Counted from the stretch's first letter, positions 38,316 through 46,985 are shown. The stretch is DNA of 64,000 nucleotides from Clostridia bacterium (GCA_017379935.1 JAFNVC010000020.1:1-64000), one strand, 5' to 3'. Made by a program: numbers and translations. Notes: generated by a model not told the origin, from the sequence alone.

Positions 38316-39344
38316 TTAAACATTGAACAGTGAAAGATACCAGTCAAGCTTCGAGCTGACGATAACAAGATAAGCCGCATATATCAACAGCAGTAATATA
38401 CCCTGCCAGCGGAAGAATTTTTTGCCGATTACCGTCGGCACAAGTGCGATTACCGAAACGAGCGCACAGACGGGGAAATCGAGGAAAATATTCTGAACCG
38501 AAACGGGAAGCGTTCCGCCGTAAATCAATGAGCATATCGGAAGAATAAGCACCGTGTCAATGATATTCGCTCCGATAACGTTGCCGACAGACATCGACGG
38601 CTGCTTTTTGATAATAGCTGAAATTGCCGTTACAAGCTCGGGTAATGATGTGCCGACAGCAACCATCGTAACACCGATAATACCCTCGGAAACGCCCCAG
38701 CTTCTTGCGATATCCGAACCGTAGTTTACAAGGAATCTTGAACCGAAAACGATGCAGAGCGCACCGGCAATAATTTCAAGAACGTTTCTGATAACCGTCT
38801 TTTTATCGACCTGCGGAGGATCGTCATCATCAAGCGAATCGCTCTTTGCGCTTCTGATATTTTCAAGGATAAACGAAACAAAAATCACAAGCAGGATAAT
38901 CGATCCCCTTGTTGAAAGCGCACCCGTTCTTGTCATCACCATAAGCGCCACGAGAGCAAGTCCGAGGTGAACCGCCTTCGGCGTGAACTTTCTGCGTTCA
39001 ATCTCCGTCGGCATAAAGACGAGGCTTAACGCCATAATCATCGCTGTATTACAAATAACGGAGCCGACGCCGTTACCGATAGCAAGACTAACCTTTTCTT
39101 CCGCCTGAAAGATATAGTCACCGACACCCGACATCAGAATCTCGTGACCTTCAACTGCCGCGATTGATGAGACGAAAATTTCAGGCAGGGTTGTTGCTAC
39201 ACTGACGATCGTAGCACCGACGATAAACTTCGGTATTCCGGTTACCTCGGCAATCCACGCCGCACCGTCAACAAACCAGTCGCCGCCCTTGACGATAAGA
39301 ATTATTCCCACAGCAAAAAGCGCGTACATTATTACAGTTTCCAT
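38316..39344 (-). CDS. CaCA-family calcium/sodium:cation exchanger
   Basis: Membrane antiporter of the YrbG type, 342 residues with about ten membrane segments. The two inverted alpha-repeats are visible: GATIVSVATTLPEIFVSS near residue 42 and GVTMVAVGTSLPELVTAI after residue 220. A short acidic loop (SDSLDDDDPP) joins the halves. Exchanges Ca2+ (or another cation) against Na+ or H+. The ATG at 39344 follows GGAG with 8-nt spacing. Confidence 0.92.
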   Translation of the reverse strand: METVIMYALFAVGIILIVKGGDWFVDGAAWIAEVTGIPKFIVGATIVSVATTLPEIFVSSIAAVEGHEILMSGVGDYIFQAEEKVSLAIGNGVGSVICNTAMIMALSLVFMPTEIERRKFTPKAVHLGLALVALMVMTRTGALSTRGSIILLVIFVSFILENIRSAKSDSLDDDDPPQVDKKTVIRNVLEIIAGALCIVFGSRFLVNYGSDIARSWGVSEGIIGVTMVAVGTSLPELVTAISAIIKKQPSMSVGNVIGANIIDTVLILPICSLIYGGTLPVSVQNIFLDFPVCALVSVIALVPTVIGKKFFRWQGILLLLIYAAYLVIVSSKLDWYLSLFNV

Positions 39345-39421
39345 AAAAGCATCTCCTAAAAGTACAAGCAAGGGTATATCTTCCACTTCTGATGAAATAA
39401 TAACGTAAAGGAGTGTTGGAT

Positions 39422-40441
39422 ATGCCTGAAATTTACCTTCCCGGAAAAATCATTTTCGGGAAAGATAATATAAATAAATTCCGACCTGAAAGCTGCGAAA
39501 GCGCAATAATAATCTGCGATAACGACATCTTTTGTGATCGGGGTTTTCTTAATAGCCTTCAACAACAAAGTACGATGATAATATCACACGTACGTACGGT
39601 TGTCAACAGCAATATTCACGAGCTTTATCTGCAGGCATCCGAAAAATTCTTCGAGTGCGATGCGGAGCTGATTATCGCAGCCGGAGGCTCGGCGGCAATA
39701 GATTGCGGTATGCTACTTTCGCACGAGGGAAAAACTCGCTTCACCGCCATCCCCTGCTGTTCCGCAAGCTCGATGACCGATTTTGAAAGAGGCTGCTACG
39801 AAGCCTACCGCCATTCGCCCGACACCGTTATTCTCGACAGCTCGCTTTTCGGCTGTATGCCGTCGGGTATGGTAGCCTTCGACGGACTCGCCTGCCTTGC
39901 CTACGCCGTTGATGCGCTTAAAAATGCAGACAACGTCATTATACGGGATTTTGCGGTATCGGGTGCTGTAGAAATCCTTAAGAATATAATCCCCGCCTGC
40001 CGCGGAAATATCGATGCACTGGAGAGGCTGATGTATGCGATGTATTTTTCTGTTGCCGCTCACCGCAACATCACAGACCTTGAGAGCTCGCTTCTGAGTA
40101 AGACGAGCAGATTTTTTGCAGACTTCGGCTATCCGAGAGCCTCCGTCTGTGCGCTGATTGTTCCGGGCATTATGGAGGATGAGCTGCCATTTATCAAAAG
40201 CGGTCTTTATGAGATCGCTCTGAAAGCAGGTATCGCACATGCTGACGATTATCCCGACTTTGCGACAGATAAGCTGATTGAGCACGTAAGGAAAATTCAG
40301 GCGGCGCTCAATGTCCCGCGTGCCGTTTCAGGCTTCGGTCTTAACGAAAACGAATACCGTAATAAAAAGAGCAGCTCGACCGTTCCCGACGATTTCCTTG
40401 ACCTTTGTTATTACGGTGGTTTTAAGTTTATGAAATTGTAA
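39422..40441 (+). CDS. Iron-dependent alcohol dehydrogenase-like protein lacking the metal ligands
   Basis: Fold of the group III (iron) alcohol dehydrogenase/glycerol dehydrogenase family, 339 residues. The nucleotide-binding loop IIAAGGSAAIDCG (84-96), AIPCCSASSMTDF, and VAFDGLACLAYAVDAL align well. Of the four metal ligands only Asp154 is kept by my alignment: the first His is Cys158, and the GYPRASVCALIVPGIMED segment lacks the two later His. It may be a zinc- or metal-free paralogue or use another chemistry. The ATG at 39422 follows AAAGGAG; the GTG nine bases upstream overlaps it. Confidence 0.75.
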   Translation: MPEIYLPGKIIFGKDNINKFRPESCESAIIICDNDIFCDRGFLNSLQQQSTMIISHVRTVVNSNIHELYLQASEKFFECDAELIIAAGGSAAIDCGMLLSHEGKTRFTAIPCCSASSMTDFERGCYEAYRHSPDTVILDSSLFGCMPSGMVAFDGLACLAYAVDALKNADNVIIRDFAVSGAVEILKNIIPACRGNIDALERLMYAMYFSVAAHRNITDLESSLLSKTSRFFADFGYPRASVCALIVPGIMEDELPFIKSGLYEIALKAGIAHADDYPDFATDKLIEHVRKIQAALNVPRAVSGFGLNENEYRNKKSSSTVPDDFLDLCYYGGFKFMKL

Positions 40442-40460
40442 AAAGTTTGATAAATTGGGG

Positions 40461-40667
40461 TTTGTAGAGGTCTTTCAATTTAGAAGCAAATTGGATTAAG
40501 AGTAAGCTCCACTTGTCAGGGGAGCTGGCTTGCCGTAGGCAAGACTGAGGGGTAGTCAAGGCTTTTGCTATCTCTCCCTCCGTCTTTTGCTTCGCAAAAT
40601 CCACCTCCCTCATCAGATGGAGGTTTCTGTCGTTCCAGCATTCATCATAATTAAACATCCCTACAAA
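40461..40667. repeat. Palindromic dispersed repeat, copy A (MITE-like)
   Basis: Outer arms TTTGTAG (40461-40467) and CTACAAA (40661-40667). Inside are hairpins GCTCC/GGAGC, CTTGCCGTAGGCAAG and ACCTCC/GGAGGT. The 36 bases at 40575-40610 match copy B at 42864-42899 with a single difference. It carries no credible gene, starts 20 nt after a stop codon and ends 15 nt before deoB's stop. Confidence 0.75.
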
Positions 40668-40681
40668 TTATAATTTACCGT

Positions 40682-41833
40682 TCACTTTAAAACCGTATCG
40701 CCGTCGCATTTGAACGGTATATTCAGGTAATCGGCTATGGTTGCGGCGATATCCGCAAAGGTCGGGCGCGTGCCGAGGTTCAGGGGCTTTATGCGCTCGC
40801 CGTAAACGATAAGCGGAGTGTACTCGCGCGTGTGGTCGGTGTGGCTGTCGCCGGGGTCACAGCCGTGGTCGGCGGTAATCATCAGCACATCGTCGGACTT
40901 CATTCCCTTAATAAAATCCGCGAGCCATCCGTCAAATTCGGCAAACGCCTTCGCATAGCCGTCAACGTCCTGGCGGTGTCCGTAGAGCATATCGTAATCC
41001 ACAAGATTAGTAAAGCACAGACCTTCAAAGTCCTTATCAAGGGCCTTGAGGGTTTTCTGCATTCCCTCGGCATTCGAGTGGGTGAAAACGTGCTCCGTTA
41101 TACCCTTGCCCGCAAAAATATCATATATTTTACCGATTGCATAAACCGTTTTGCCGTTATCGGCAAGAGCATCAAGAAGTGTCGGCTTCGGTGGCTCAAG
41201 CGAAAAATCGTGGCGGTTTGCCGTGCGTCTGAAATCGGGATATTCGCCCTCAAACGGGCGGGCAATAACTCTGCCGACCGCGTGCTCTCCCGTAAGGATT
41301 GCGCGCGCAATACGGCAGTATTCATAGAGCTGCTTGGGCGGAACTATACTCTCGTGTGCCGCAATCTGAAAAACGCTGTCCGCCGAGGTGTAAACAATAA
41401 GGTCGCCCGTTTCAACGTGGCGCCTGCCGTAATCGCGGATAACATCCGTGCCCGAATACGGCTTGTTACAGAGCACTCCTCTGCCCGTCTGCCGTGAAAA
41501 TTCAGCGAGGATTGCCTCGGGGAAGCCGTCGGGATAGGTCGGCAAGGGCTTATCTGATACAACGCCCGCAATTTCCCAATGGCCGATTGTCGTGTCCTTG
41601 CCCTTTGATTTTTCCGTAAGCCTTGCAACGAGCGCCGATGGCTTTTCGTTTTTTGAAAGATAATCAATGCCGTCGATATTGCCGAGCCCGAGCATTATTG
41701 TATTTTCCGCCGAGAAAAACGGCGAAGCGGATATTCTTTTTAAGGTGTTGCAATCCTTGTCCCCGAAGTCCGCGCAGTCGGGCATCTGCCCTATTCCGCA
41801 GGAATCAAGAACAATGAGAAATACTCTTTTCAT
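40682..41833 (-). CDS. deoB: Phosphopentomutase
   Basis: Interconverts ribose (or deoxyribose) 1- and 5-phosphates in nucleoside salvage; 383 residues, alkaline-phosphatase superfamily with two Mn2+. Metal and phospho-acceptor residues are visible: VLDSCGIG (Asp10), KGKDTTIGHWEI (Thr), VDYDMLYGHR, ITADHGCDPG and THDHTREYTP-like DSHTDHTREYTP. Single gene with a strong promoter divergent from the lipoprotein gene. Ribosome binding site GAGGTG. Confidence 0.97.
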   Translation of the reverse strand: MKRVFLIVLDSCGIGQMPDCADFGDKDCNTLKRISASPFFSAENTIMLGLGNIDGIDYLSKNEKPSALVARLTEKSKGKDTTIGHWEIAGVVSDKPLPTYPDGFPEAILAEFSRQTGRGVLCNKPYSGTDVIRDYGRRHVETGDLIVYTSADSVFQIAAHESIVPPKQLYEYCRIARAILTGEHAVGRVIARPFEGEYPDFRRTANRHDFSLEPPKPTLLDALADNGKTVYAIGKIYDIFAGKGITEHVFTHSNAEGMQKTLKALDKDFEGLCFTNLVDYDMLYGHRQDVDGYAKAFAEFDGWLADFIKGMKSDDVLMITADHGCDPGDSHTDHTREYTPLIVYGERIKPLNLGTRPTFADIAATIADYLNIPFKCDGDTVLK

Positions 41834-41860
41834 AGGTCACCTCTTGCTTTTTATGGTTTT

Positions 41861-41889
41861 ATTATATTTACTTGTATTGAAAATGTCAA
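41861..41889 (-). promoter_or_regulatory. deoB promoter
   Basis: Consensus -35 TTGACA (41889-41884), 17-nt spacer, consensus -10 TATAAT (41866-41861). Its -35 directly abuts that of the divergent lipoprotein promoter. Confidence 0.88.
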
Positions 41890-41895
41890 TTGACA
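41884..41895. promoter_or_regulatory. 12-bp palindrome formed by two abutting -35 boxes
   Basis: TGTCAATTGACA is a perfect palindrome made of the deoB -35 and the lipoprotein -35. Two RNA polymerases could not occupy both promoters together, so mutual exclusion is built in; it could also be a repressor site. Confidence 0.8.
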
Positions 41896-41918
41896 GTAAA
41901 ACAATACAGATATATAAT
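41890..41918 (+). promoter_or_regulatory. Lipoprotein gene promoter
   Basis: Consensus -35 TTGACA (41890-41895), 17-nt spacer, consensus -10 TATAAT (41913-41918). Confidence 0.88.
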
Positions 41919-41950
41919 ACAATTAAAGAAAAGAAAGGAAGATGAAAATT

Positions 41951-42727
41951 ATGAAAAATTTCATACGCTTATTGTCGTTGGTTATCTGTGCAGTAACCTT
42001 TTTCAGCCTTACAGCCTGTATCGGTCCCGGTGTGACAGATTACAGCGAGGTTATTTTCGGGAATTATACCTTCAGAAAAACTTCTGCCGCCGCTCACAAA
42101 ATTGAAGGCGACGAAGGCACTGTTATGCAGGGTGTGATTTACAAATATACATACGACACTGATGAAAAATACCTTGTTGCACACCTGCTGACAATGGCTG
42201 ATAACTACGGCAGTAAGGATGCACTTTACAAAAGACTTTACAACGGCAGTATTTACAACGTTTTGGGCGACAATATGGTTGTATACAACACCGTGGACAA
42301 GACAAGAACCGAGTTTGACAAATATAACGACTTCCTCGGTTACTGCAGAAAAAACAATATAAAGCTTAATAATTGGTATTATCCGTCGGGCGGACTTTCA
42401 ATCAATGCTCAACCGAATGAAATTACTGACGGATATACGCTCAGCAATTTGCCTTATGACTATAAGCTGATTTCGCTTGATGACAAGGAGCTTATCCGCG
42501 GTTATATCTCCGACCTTGAGGTAACGTCTCATCAGATTAAATTCAGATTAAGACAAACGGATTATCATTACGATGCCGAATATCCCGATACCGTTAACCT
42601 TGGTTTATCCGAGCTTTCCGATAAACCCGTCGGCAAGTATAAAAAAGGTTTCCTCGATTACGCGGATATTTATTATGATAAGATAGTTACGATAGACCTT
42701 GAAACGGGTAAAATTTTAGAGGAGTAA
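41951..42727 (+). CDS. Lipoprotein of unknown function
   Basis: 258 residues. Signal peptide MKNFIRLLSLVICAVTFFS is followed by the lipobox LTAC (Cys23), predicting a lipid anchor on the outer face of the membrane. The mature part is rich in Tyr, Asp and Asn, without a domain I recognise. I chose the second ATG because AGGAAG is 9 nt before it but too close to the ATG at 41942. It has its own strong promoter, and a repeat and terminator follow. Confidence 0.8.
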   Translation: MKNFIRLLSLVICAVTFFSLTACIGPGVTDYSEVIFGNYTFRKTSAAAHKIEGDEGTVMQGVIYKYTYDTDEKYLVAHLLTMADNYGSKDALYKRLYNGSIYNVLGDNMVVYNTVDKTRTEFDKYNDFLGYCRKNNIKLNNWYYPSGGLSINAQPNEITDGYTLSNLPYDYKLISLDDKELIRGYISDLEVTSHQIKFRLRQTDYHYDAEYPDTVNLGLSELSDKPVGKYKKGFLDYADIYYDKIVTIDLETGKILEE

Positions 42728-42734
42728 ATTTTAA

Positions 42735-42957
42735 TTTGTCGGGGAAATGAAATGTCACAGAAACCCAGCCTCCCTTGCCTAAAGGGAGGGGGACCACGAA
42801 GTGGTGGAGGGATAGTTTGAGACACAAAGGAAAACACATCAGAAAATAAATCTTGTTAATGTATCCCTCCGTCTTTTGCTACGCAAAATCCACCTCCCTT
42901 TAGGCAAGGGAGGCTTTGCTATACTTAAATTCAATCAAAAATTAACATCCCGACAAA
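42735..42957. repeat. Palindromic dispersed repeat, copy B (MITE-like)
   Basis: Outer arms TTTGTCGGG (42735-42743) and CCCGACAAA (42949-42957) enclose a core with perfect 23-bp inverted ends (42767-42789 and 42893-42915), sharing the GGAGGGATA theme inside. It fills most of the 352-nt gap after the lipoprotein gene, beginning 8 nt after the stop codon. No target duplication was evident by eye and no transposase is present. Confidence 0.8.
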
Positions 42958-42985
42958 CTCCAATTTGTCGAATAAACAAAACATC

Positions 42986-43013
42986 AAAGACTTCCGTTTT
43001 CGGAAGTCTTTTT
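42986..43013 (+). terminator. Lipoprotein gene terminator
   Basis: 11-bp stem AAAGACTTCCG/CGGAAGTCTTT with TTTT loop and a T5 run. It follows repeat copy B and immediately precedes the GH5 promoter. Confidence 0.85.
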
Positions 43014-43019
43014 GTTTGA

Positions 43020-43048
43020 TTGACAGAGTTTAGAAAGTGTACTATAAT
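43020..43048 (+). promoter_or_regulatory. GH5 gene promoter
   Basis: Consensus -35 TTGACA (43020-43025), 17-nt spacer, consensus -10 TATAAT (43043-43048). Confidence 0.88.
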
Positions 43049-43079
43049 TTACCTATAAGCTATACAAAGGAGTGGTTTT

Positions 43080-44339
43080 GTGAAAAAGACTTTTAAAATG
43101 CTTTTATCATTTATGCTCGCAGTTATCACCGCTTTTTCGGTCTGCGCGGTCGGCTTTGCGGCTGAGACTACCGAGGAAGTCACAGGCTTTACCGATGAGG
43201 ATTTTCTTAAAGCGAGCGGACAGAAGCTCGTCAATCAGAAGGGCGAGAAGATTCAGCTCAAGGGTGTCAATCTCGGCTCCTGGATGATATGGGAGGACTG
43301 GCTCTCACCCTATGAGGAGGCTACTGACCACTATTCGGTTCTGACAACGCTTGAAGAACGCTTCGGCAGAGAAAAGGCTTACGAGCTTTTCAATACGTAT
43401 ATGGACAACTGGATTACGGAATATGACTTCGATCATATTAAGTCAATGGGCTTTAACTGTGTCCGTGTTCCGTTCTGGTTCAGAAACTTCTACTATGACG
43501 ACAAGGGTACAAAAATCCTTGACGAAAACGGCGAATGGGATTTCTCCCGTCTTGAATGGGTGGTTGAGGAATGCTCGGAGCGTGAGCTTTACGTTATTCT
43601 TGATATGCACGGCGCCGTCGGCTACCACAGCGACGCTCCGCACAGCGGTAAGGGGCATTCCTGCGGATACTACGAGGACACCGAGCAGGGCGAGGAATAC
43701 CGCAGACTGACGGACGAGCTCTGGACGGCTATCGCCGAGAAATTCGTCGGCAATCCTGCCGTTGCGATGTACGACCTTCTCAACGAGCCGATGTGCGACG
43801 TACCCTCAACCGAGTTTGAGAGAAGAAAGAACAACACTATGGCTTATTCCCGCCTTTATGATGCGGTACGCGCAGTAGATGAAGACCACGTTATCACAAT
43901 GGAATGCATCTGGACGGCTATCGCCCTTCCGCAGGCTTGGACAAAGGGCTGGGACAACGTTGTTTATCAGGTGCATTTCTATAACAACTCCAACTTCATT
44001 TTCAACCTTTTCGCATTCTTCACAAAGTGGATTTATTTCGACGTTCCGATGTATATGGGCGAGTTCTATCCCCACCAGAAAACAACGTGGAAAAACTGCT
44101 TCAAGACTCTCGATAAGCTCGATTACAGCTGGACCTTGTGGACATACAAGGCAACGGGGCACGGAATGTGGAGCTCTGACTGGTGCATCATGGGCAGCAA
44201 GGACGGCTTCCACCGCGCAAAGGTACAGACAGATTCCTATGAGGAAATCGCACGCAAGTGGGGCGAATGCATACAGACTAAGAACGGTTTCCAGGATACG
44301 GGACACTATGAAACAAATGTAAAGGATAATCTCGGATAA
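43080..44339 (+). CDS. Secreted glycoside hydrolase family 5 enzyme (beta-glucanase-type)
   Basis: 419 residues. The signal peptide (KKTFKMLLSFMLAVITAFSV, cleavage after about residue 28) predicts export. TIM-barrel signatures are LKGVNLGSWM, FNCVRVPFWF, ILDMHGAVG, acid/base Glu236 in YDLLNEP, VHFYN, and nucleophile Glu328 in MYMGEF. The start of the domain resembles the exo-beta-1,3-glucanase-like group, but cellulase or mannanase activity is not excluded. The start is a GTG with AAAGGAG 7 nt before it. A transporter gene follows after 3 nt. Confidence 0.9.
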   Translation: MKKTFKMLLSFMLAVITAFSVCAVGFAAETTEEVTGFTDEDFLKASGQKLVNQKGEKIQLKGVNLGSWMIWEDWLSPYEEATDHYSVLTTLEERFGREKAYELFNTYMDNWITEYDFDHIKSMGFNCVRVPFWFRNFYYDDKGTKILDENGEWDFSRLEWVVEECSERELYVILDMHGAVGYHSDAPHSGKGHSCGYYEDTEQGEEYRRLTDELWTAIAEKFVGNPAVAMYDLLNEPMCDVPSTEFERRKNNTMAYSRLYDAVRAVDEDHVITMECIWTAIALPQAWTKGWDNVVYQVHFYNNSNFIFNLFAFFTKWIYFDVPMYMGEFYPHQKTTWKNCFKTLDKLDYSWTLWTYKATGHGMWSSDWCIMGSKDGFHRAKVQTDSYEEIARKWGECIQTKNGFQDTGHYETNVKDNLG

Positions 44340-44342
44340 ACT

Positions 44343-45371
44343 ATGAAGGCTCTTAAACTATTTCCCGGTATAATACTTTCTGTTGCAATTGCGGCTCTCG
44401 CCTGCTTTATTGAAGGACTTTTGCCGATTCATCTTGTCGGCTCGGCTGTCATCGCGATGTTCATCGGTATGATAATCAACAGCTTTCTGAAAAAGACCGA
44501 CATTTTTGCAACGGGTATCAAATTCACATCAAAGAAAATTCTTAAATTTGCAATTATTCTGCTCGGGCTTTCGCTCAACATCACAACCGTTCTGCAGGTC
44601 GGCAGAATGTCGCTGACGGTTATGATTTTTACGCTCCTGACCTGCTTCGGCGGCGGATATTTCATCGGCAGGGCGCTAGGTCTTAACTGGAAGCTTTCCA
44701 ACCTTATTTCAGCAGGAACGGGCATCTGCGGCGGCTCGGCAATCGCGGCAATCGGACCCACTATTGATGCGGACGATGACGACGTTGCCTATGCGATGTC
44801 CGCAACCTTCCTCTTTGATATGGCGATGATCGTGCTTTTCCCGATTATGGGACGCGCGCTCGGTATGACGGATGAGGCCTTCGGCATCTGGGCAGGAACG
44901 GCAGTCAACGACACCTCCTCCGTTGTTGCGACGGGCTACGCCTTCTCCGAGGGTGCGGGCGATTTTGCAACAATGGTCAAGCTGACACGCACCCTTTCTA
45001 TCATCCCGACCGTTATCACATTTGCTTTTATCCAGCTTCGTCTTAAGAAGAAAGAGGCTATCAGAAACAGCAAAAACGGTGATGAGCTCAAGGCAAATTT
45101 CAGCATCAAAAAAATCTTTCCCTGGTTCATCCTCGGCTTTGTGGGAATGTCAATCGTTGCGAGCGTTTTCACAATCCCCGCAGAAGTTGTTTCAGGAACG
45201 AAAACGGTCAGCAAATTTCTTATGGTCAGCGCACTTGCCGCAATCGGACTTAACACATCCTTCTCGAGCTTTAAAAAGTCGGGTGTGCGCCCGATGATTC
45301 ACGGCTTTATAATATCCGCACTTGTGGTAATTGTTGCGCTTCTGGTCGAGTTCTGTATGGGACTTGTCTGA
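44343..45371 (+). CDS. YeiH-family putative sulfate/anion exporter
   Basis: Membrane protein, 342 residues with about ten membrane segments. Family markers are GMIINSFLKKTDIFATGIKF, LLGLSLN, SAGTGICGGSAIAAIGP, GIWAGTAVNDTSSVVATGYA and LAAIGLNTSF. The substrate is proposed to be sulfate or a sulfur anion from homologues; it is not proven for this branch. It begins 3 nt after the GH5 stop, so it is in one transcript with the secreted glycosidase, an unusual pairing. Confidence 0.9.
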   Translation: MKALKLFPGIILSVAIAALACFIEGLLPIHLVGSAVIAMFIGMIINSFLKKTDIFATGIKFTSKKILKFAIILLGLSLNITTVLQVGRMSLTVMIFTLLTCFGGGYFIGRALGLNWKLSNLISAGTGICGGSAIAAIGPTIDADDDDVAYAMSATFLFDMAMIVLFPIMGRALGMTDEAFGIWAGTAVNDTSSVVATGYAFSEGAGDFATMVKLTRTLSIIPTVITFAFIQLRLKKKEAIRNSKNGDELKANFSIKKIFPWFILGFVGMSIVASVFTIPAEVVSGTKTVSKFLMVSALAAIGLNTSFSSFKKSGVRPMIHGFIISALVVIVALLVEFCMGLV

Positions 45372-45389
45372 TTTGCAAAATATTATTTT

Positions 45390-45419
45390 CCCCGAATGAT
45401 TGACATTCGGGGATTTTTT
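45390..45419 (+). terminator. Terminator of the GH5-YeiH transcript
   Basis: 9-bp stem CCCCGAATG/CATTCGGGG with ATTGA loop, then ATTTTTT. The loop and right arm also contain the -35 of the next promoter. Confidence 0.88.
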
Positions 45420-45428
45420 AGTTACAAT
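45400..45428 (+). promoter_or_regulatory. Promoter of the second GPH symporter, nested in a terminator
   Basis: -35 TTGACA (45400-45405), 17-nt spacer, -10 TACAAT (45423-45428). The -35 lies in the terminator loop and stem. Confidence 0.78.
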
Positions 45429-45458
45429 CAAAATAATTGAATTTTCGAGGTGAAAAAT

Positions 45459-46943
45459 ATGGGCAAAAAGAAAAACGCCGCACCTGCGAATGCTCTGAAG
45501 CATCCGAATGCCATCGGCATCAAGGAGGGCTTCGGCTACACGCTCGGTGATATCGGTAACCTGCTTGTGCTTACATTTATTTCAACCTTCCTTAAGGTTT
45601 TCTATACGGACAGCCTTATGGTCGGCTTTGATTCCGCAAAGGTTTACAATGACATTACAGTTCTTTTCCTTGTCACAAGACTCTGGGACGCAATCAATGA
45701 CCCGATGTGGGGACTTATCGTTGATGCAAGAAGCGCTACAAAGGAAGGTAAATTCAGACCTTACCTCAAATGGCTTTCGATTCCGCTTTGCGTTTCGATG
45801 GCGGTATGTTTCCTCGGCATCAACAAGTTCGTAAACAGCTACATCGTTATTCTTATTTTTGCATACGTTACATACACCTGCTTCGGTATGCTTTACACGG
45901 GTGTCAACATCCCCTACGGCTCACTTGCATCTGTTATCACGGATGACCCGAAGGGCAGAACGCTTCTTTCAACCTTCCGTTCAATCGGCGGCGGTGTCGG
46001 CGGTGCTGTTGTTACACTCCTCGGTCAGATGGTTGTTTATAACAAGTTCGTTGACCCGAAAACCAATGAAGAGGTTTCCGTTTTCAGCGGCGAAAAGGCT
46101 TTCGTTTTTGCGGTTATTCTCGCGGCACTTGCGATTGTTTCATACCTCGCCTGCTATAAGACGACAAAGGAAAGAGTCAAGGTTCCCGTCGAGAAAAAGA
46201 AGATCGACCTCAAGCGTACATACGGCCCGCTCTTCAGAAGCCTTCCGTTCATCACTGTTACAATTTCGGGTGTGCTTATCAGCGGTCTTCTCCAGTACGG
46301 CTCATTCAACCAGTATCTTTTCAAGAACTATTTCGGCAACTCCGACCTTTCAATCATAAACACGCTCTGCACATACGCACCGATGGCAATTATGATTCCG
46401 ATTATGCCGAAGCTCGTTGAGAAATTCGGTAAGAAGGAAATCTGCGTATTCGGTCTCTGCCTTTCCTCACTCGCAAGTATCTTCAACGCTGTATTCCTTC
46501 CGAACGTTACAACATACTTCATAATGCAGGCAATCACAGGCTTCGGTTACTCATTTATGAGCATCACGAACTGGGCAATCGTTATGGACGTTATCGACTA
46601 TAACGAATACACGACCGGCGAGCACAGCGAGAGTGCAATCTATGCTGTTTACACATTCTCGAGAAAGCTCGGTCAGACGATTGCAGACTCGGGCGGAATG
46701 CAGCTTCTTAAGAAGACCGGCTACACGGACAAGGTCAGAAATACAATTTCAACAGTTGCAGGCGGCTTCGGTCACAACATCTACAAAATGTGCACAATCG
46801 TTCCCGCTATCGTTTATACTCTCATCCTTATTCTCACAATCATCTATCCTCTCTCAAAGAAGAGACTCGAGCCTATTCAGGCTGAGCTTATGAATAGAAG
46901 AGCCGAGGTTGATGCAAAGCTCAAGGAGCTTGAGAGCATCTAA
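45459..46943 (+). CDS. GPH-family sugar:cation symporter (MFS), second copy
   Basis: 494 residues, about 12 membrane segments. Family motifs: GYTLGDIGN, TRLWDAINDPMWGLIVDA (DxxNDP), NIPYGSLASVITDD, and the late MDVIDYNEYTTGEHSESAIY. The two GPH proteins here are clearly not close duplicates. The ATG at 45459 has GAGGTG 6 nt before it; the GTG upstream overlaps that site. Monocistronic. Sugar specificity is unknown. Confidence 0.92.
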   Translation: MGKKKNAAPANALKHPNAIGIKEGFGYTLGDIGNLLVLTFISTFLKVFYTDSLMVGFDSAKVYNDITVLFLVTRLWDAINDPMWGLIVDARSATKEGKFRPYLKWLSIPLCVSMAVCFLGINKFVNSYIVILIFAYVTYTCFGMLYTGVNIPYGSLASVITDDPKGRTLLSTFRSIGGGVGGAVVTLLGQMVVYNKFVDPKTNEEVSVFSGEKAFVFAVILAALAIVSYLACYKTTKERVKVPVEKKKIDLKRTYGPLFRSLPFITVTISGVLISGLLQYGSFNQYLFKNYFGNSDLSIINTLCTYAPMAIMIPIMPKLVEKFGKKEICVFGLCLSSLASIFNAVFLPNVTTYFIMQAITGFGYSFMSITNWAIVMDVIDYNEYTTGEHSESAIYAVYTFSRKLGQTIADSGGMQLLKKTGYTDKVRNTISTVAGGFGHNIYKMCTIVPAIVYTLILILTIIYPLSKKRLEPIQAELMNRRAEVDAKLKELESI

Positions 46944-46950
46944 AAAATCA

Positions 46951-46980
46951 AGTCGGATAAGATTCAGGTCTTATCCGACT
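46951..46980. terminator. Bidirectional terminator between convergent genes
   Basis: 12-bp stem AGTCGGATAAGA/TCTTATCCGACT, loop of 6. The plus strand continues TTTATTTATT; the minus strand continues TGATTTTTT. Confidence 0.9.
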
Positions 46981-46985
46981 TTTAT

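Noticed and set aside
40428..40658. A 76-codon minus-strand frame
   Set aside because: It consists of repeat copy A sequence and ends in the neighbouring gene; no credible start.
40575..42899. CRISPR array
   Set aside because: Only two copies more than 2 kb apart, with genes between and no regular spacers.
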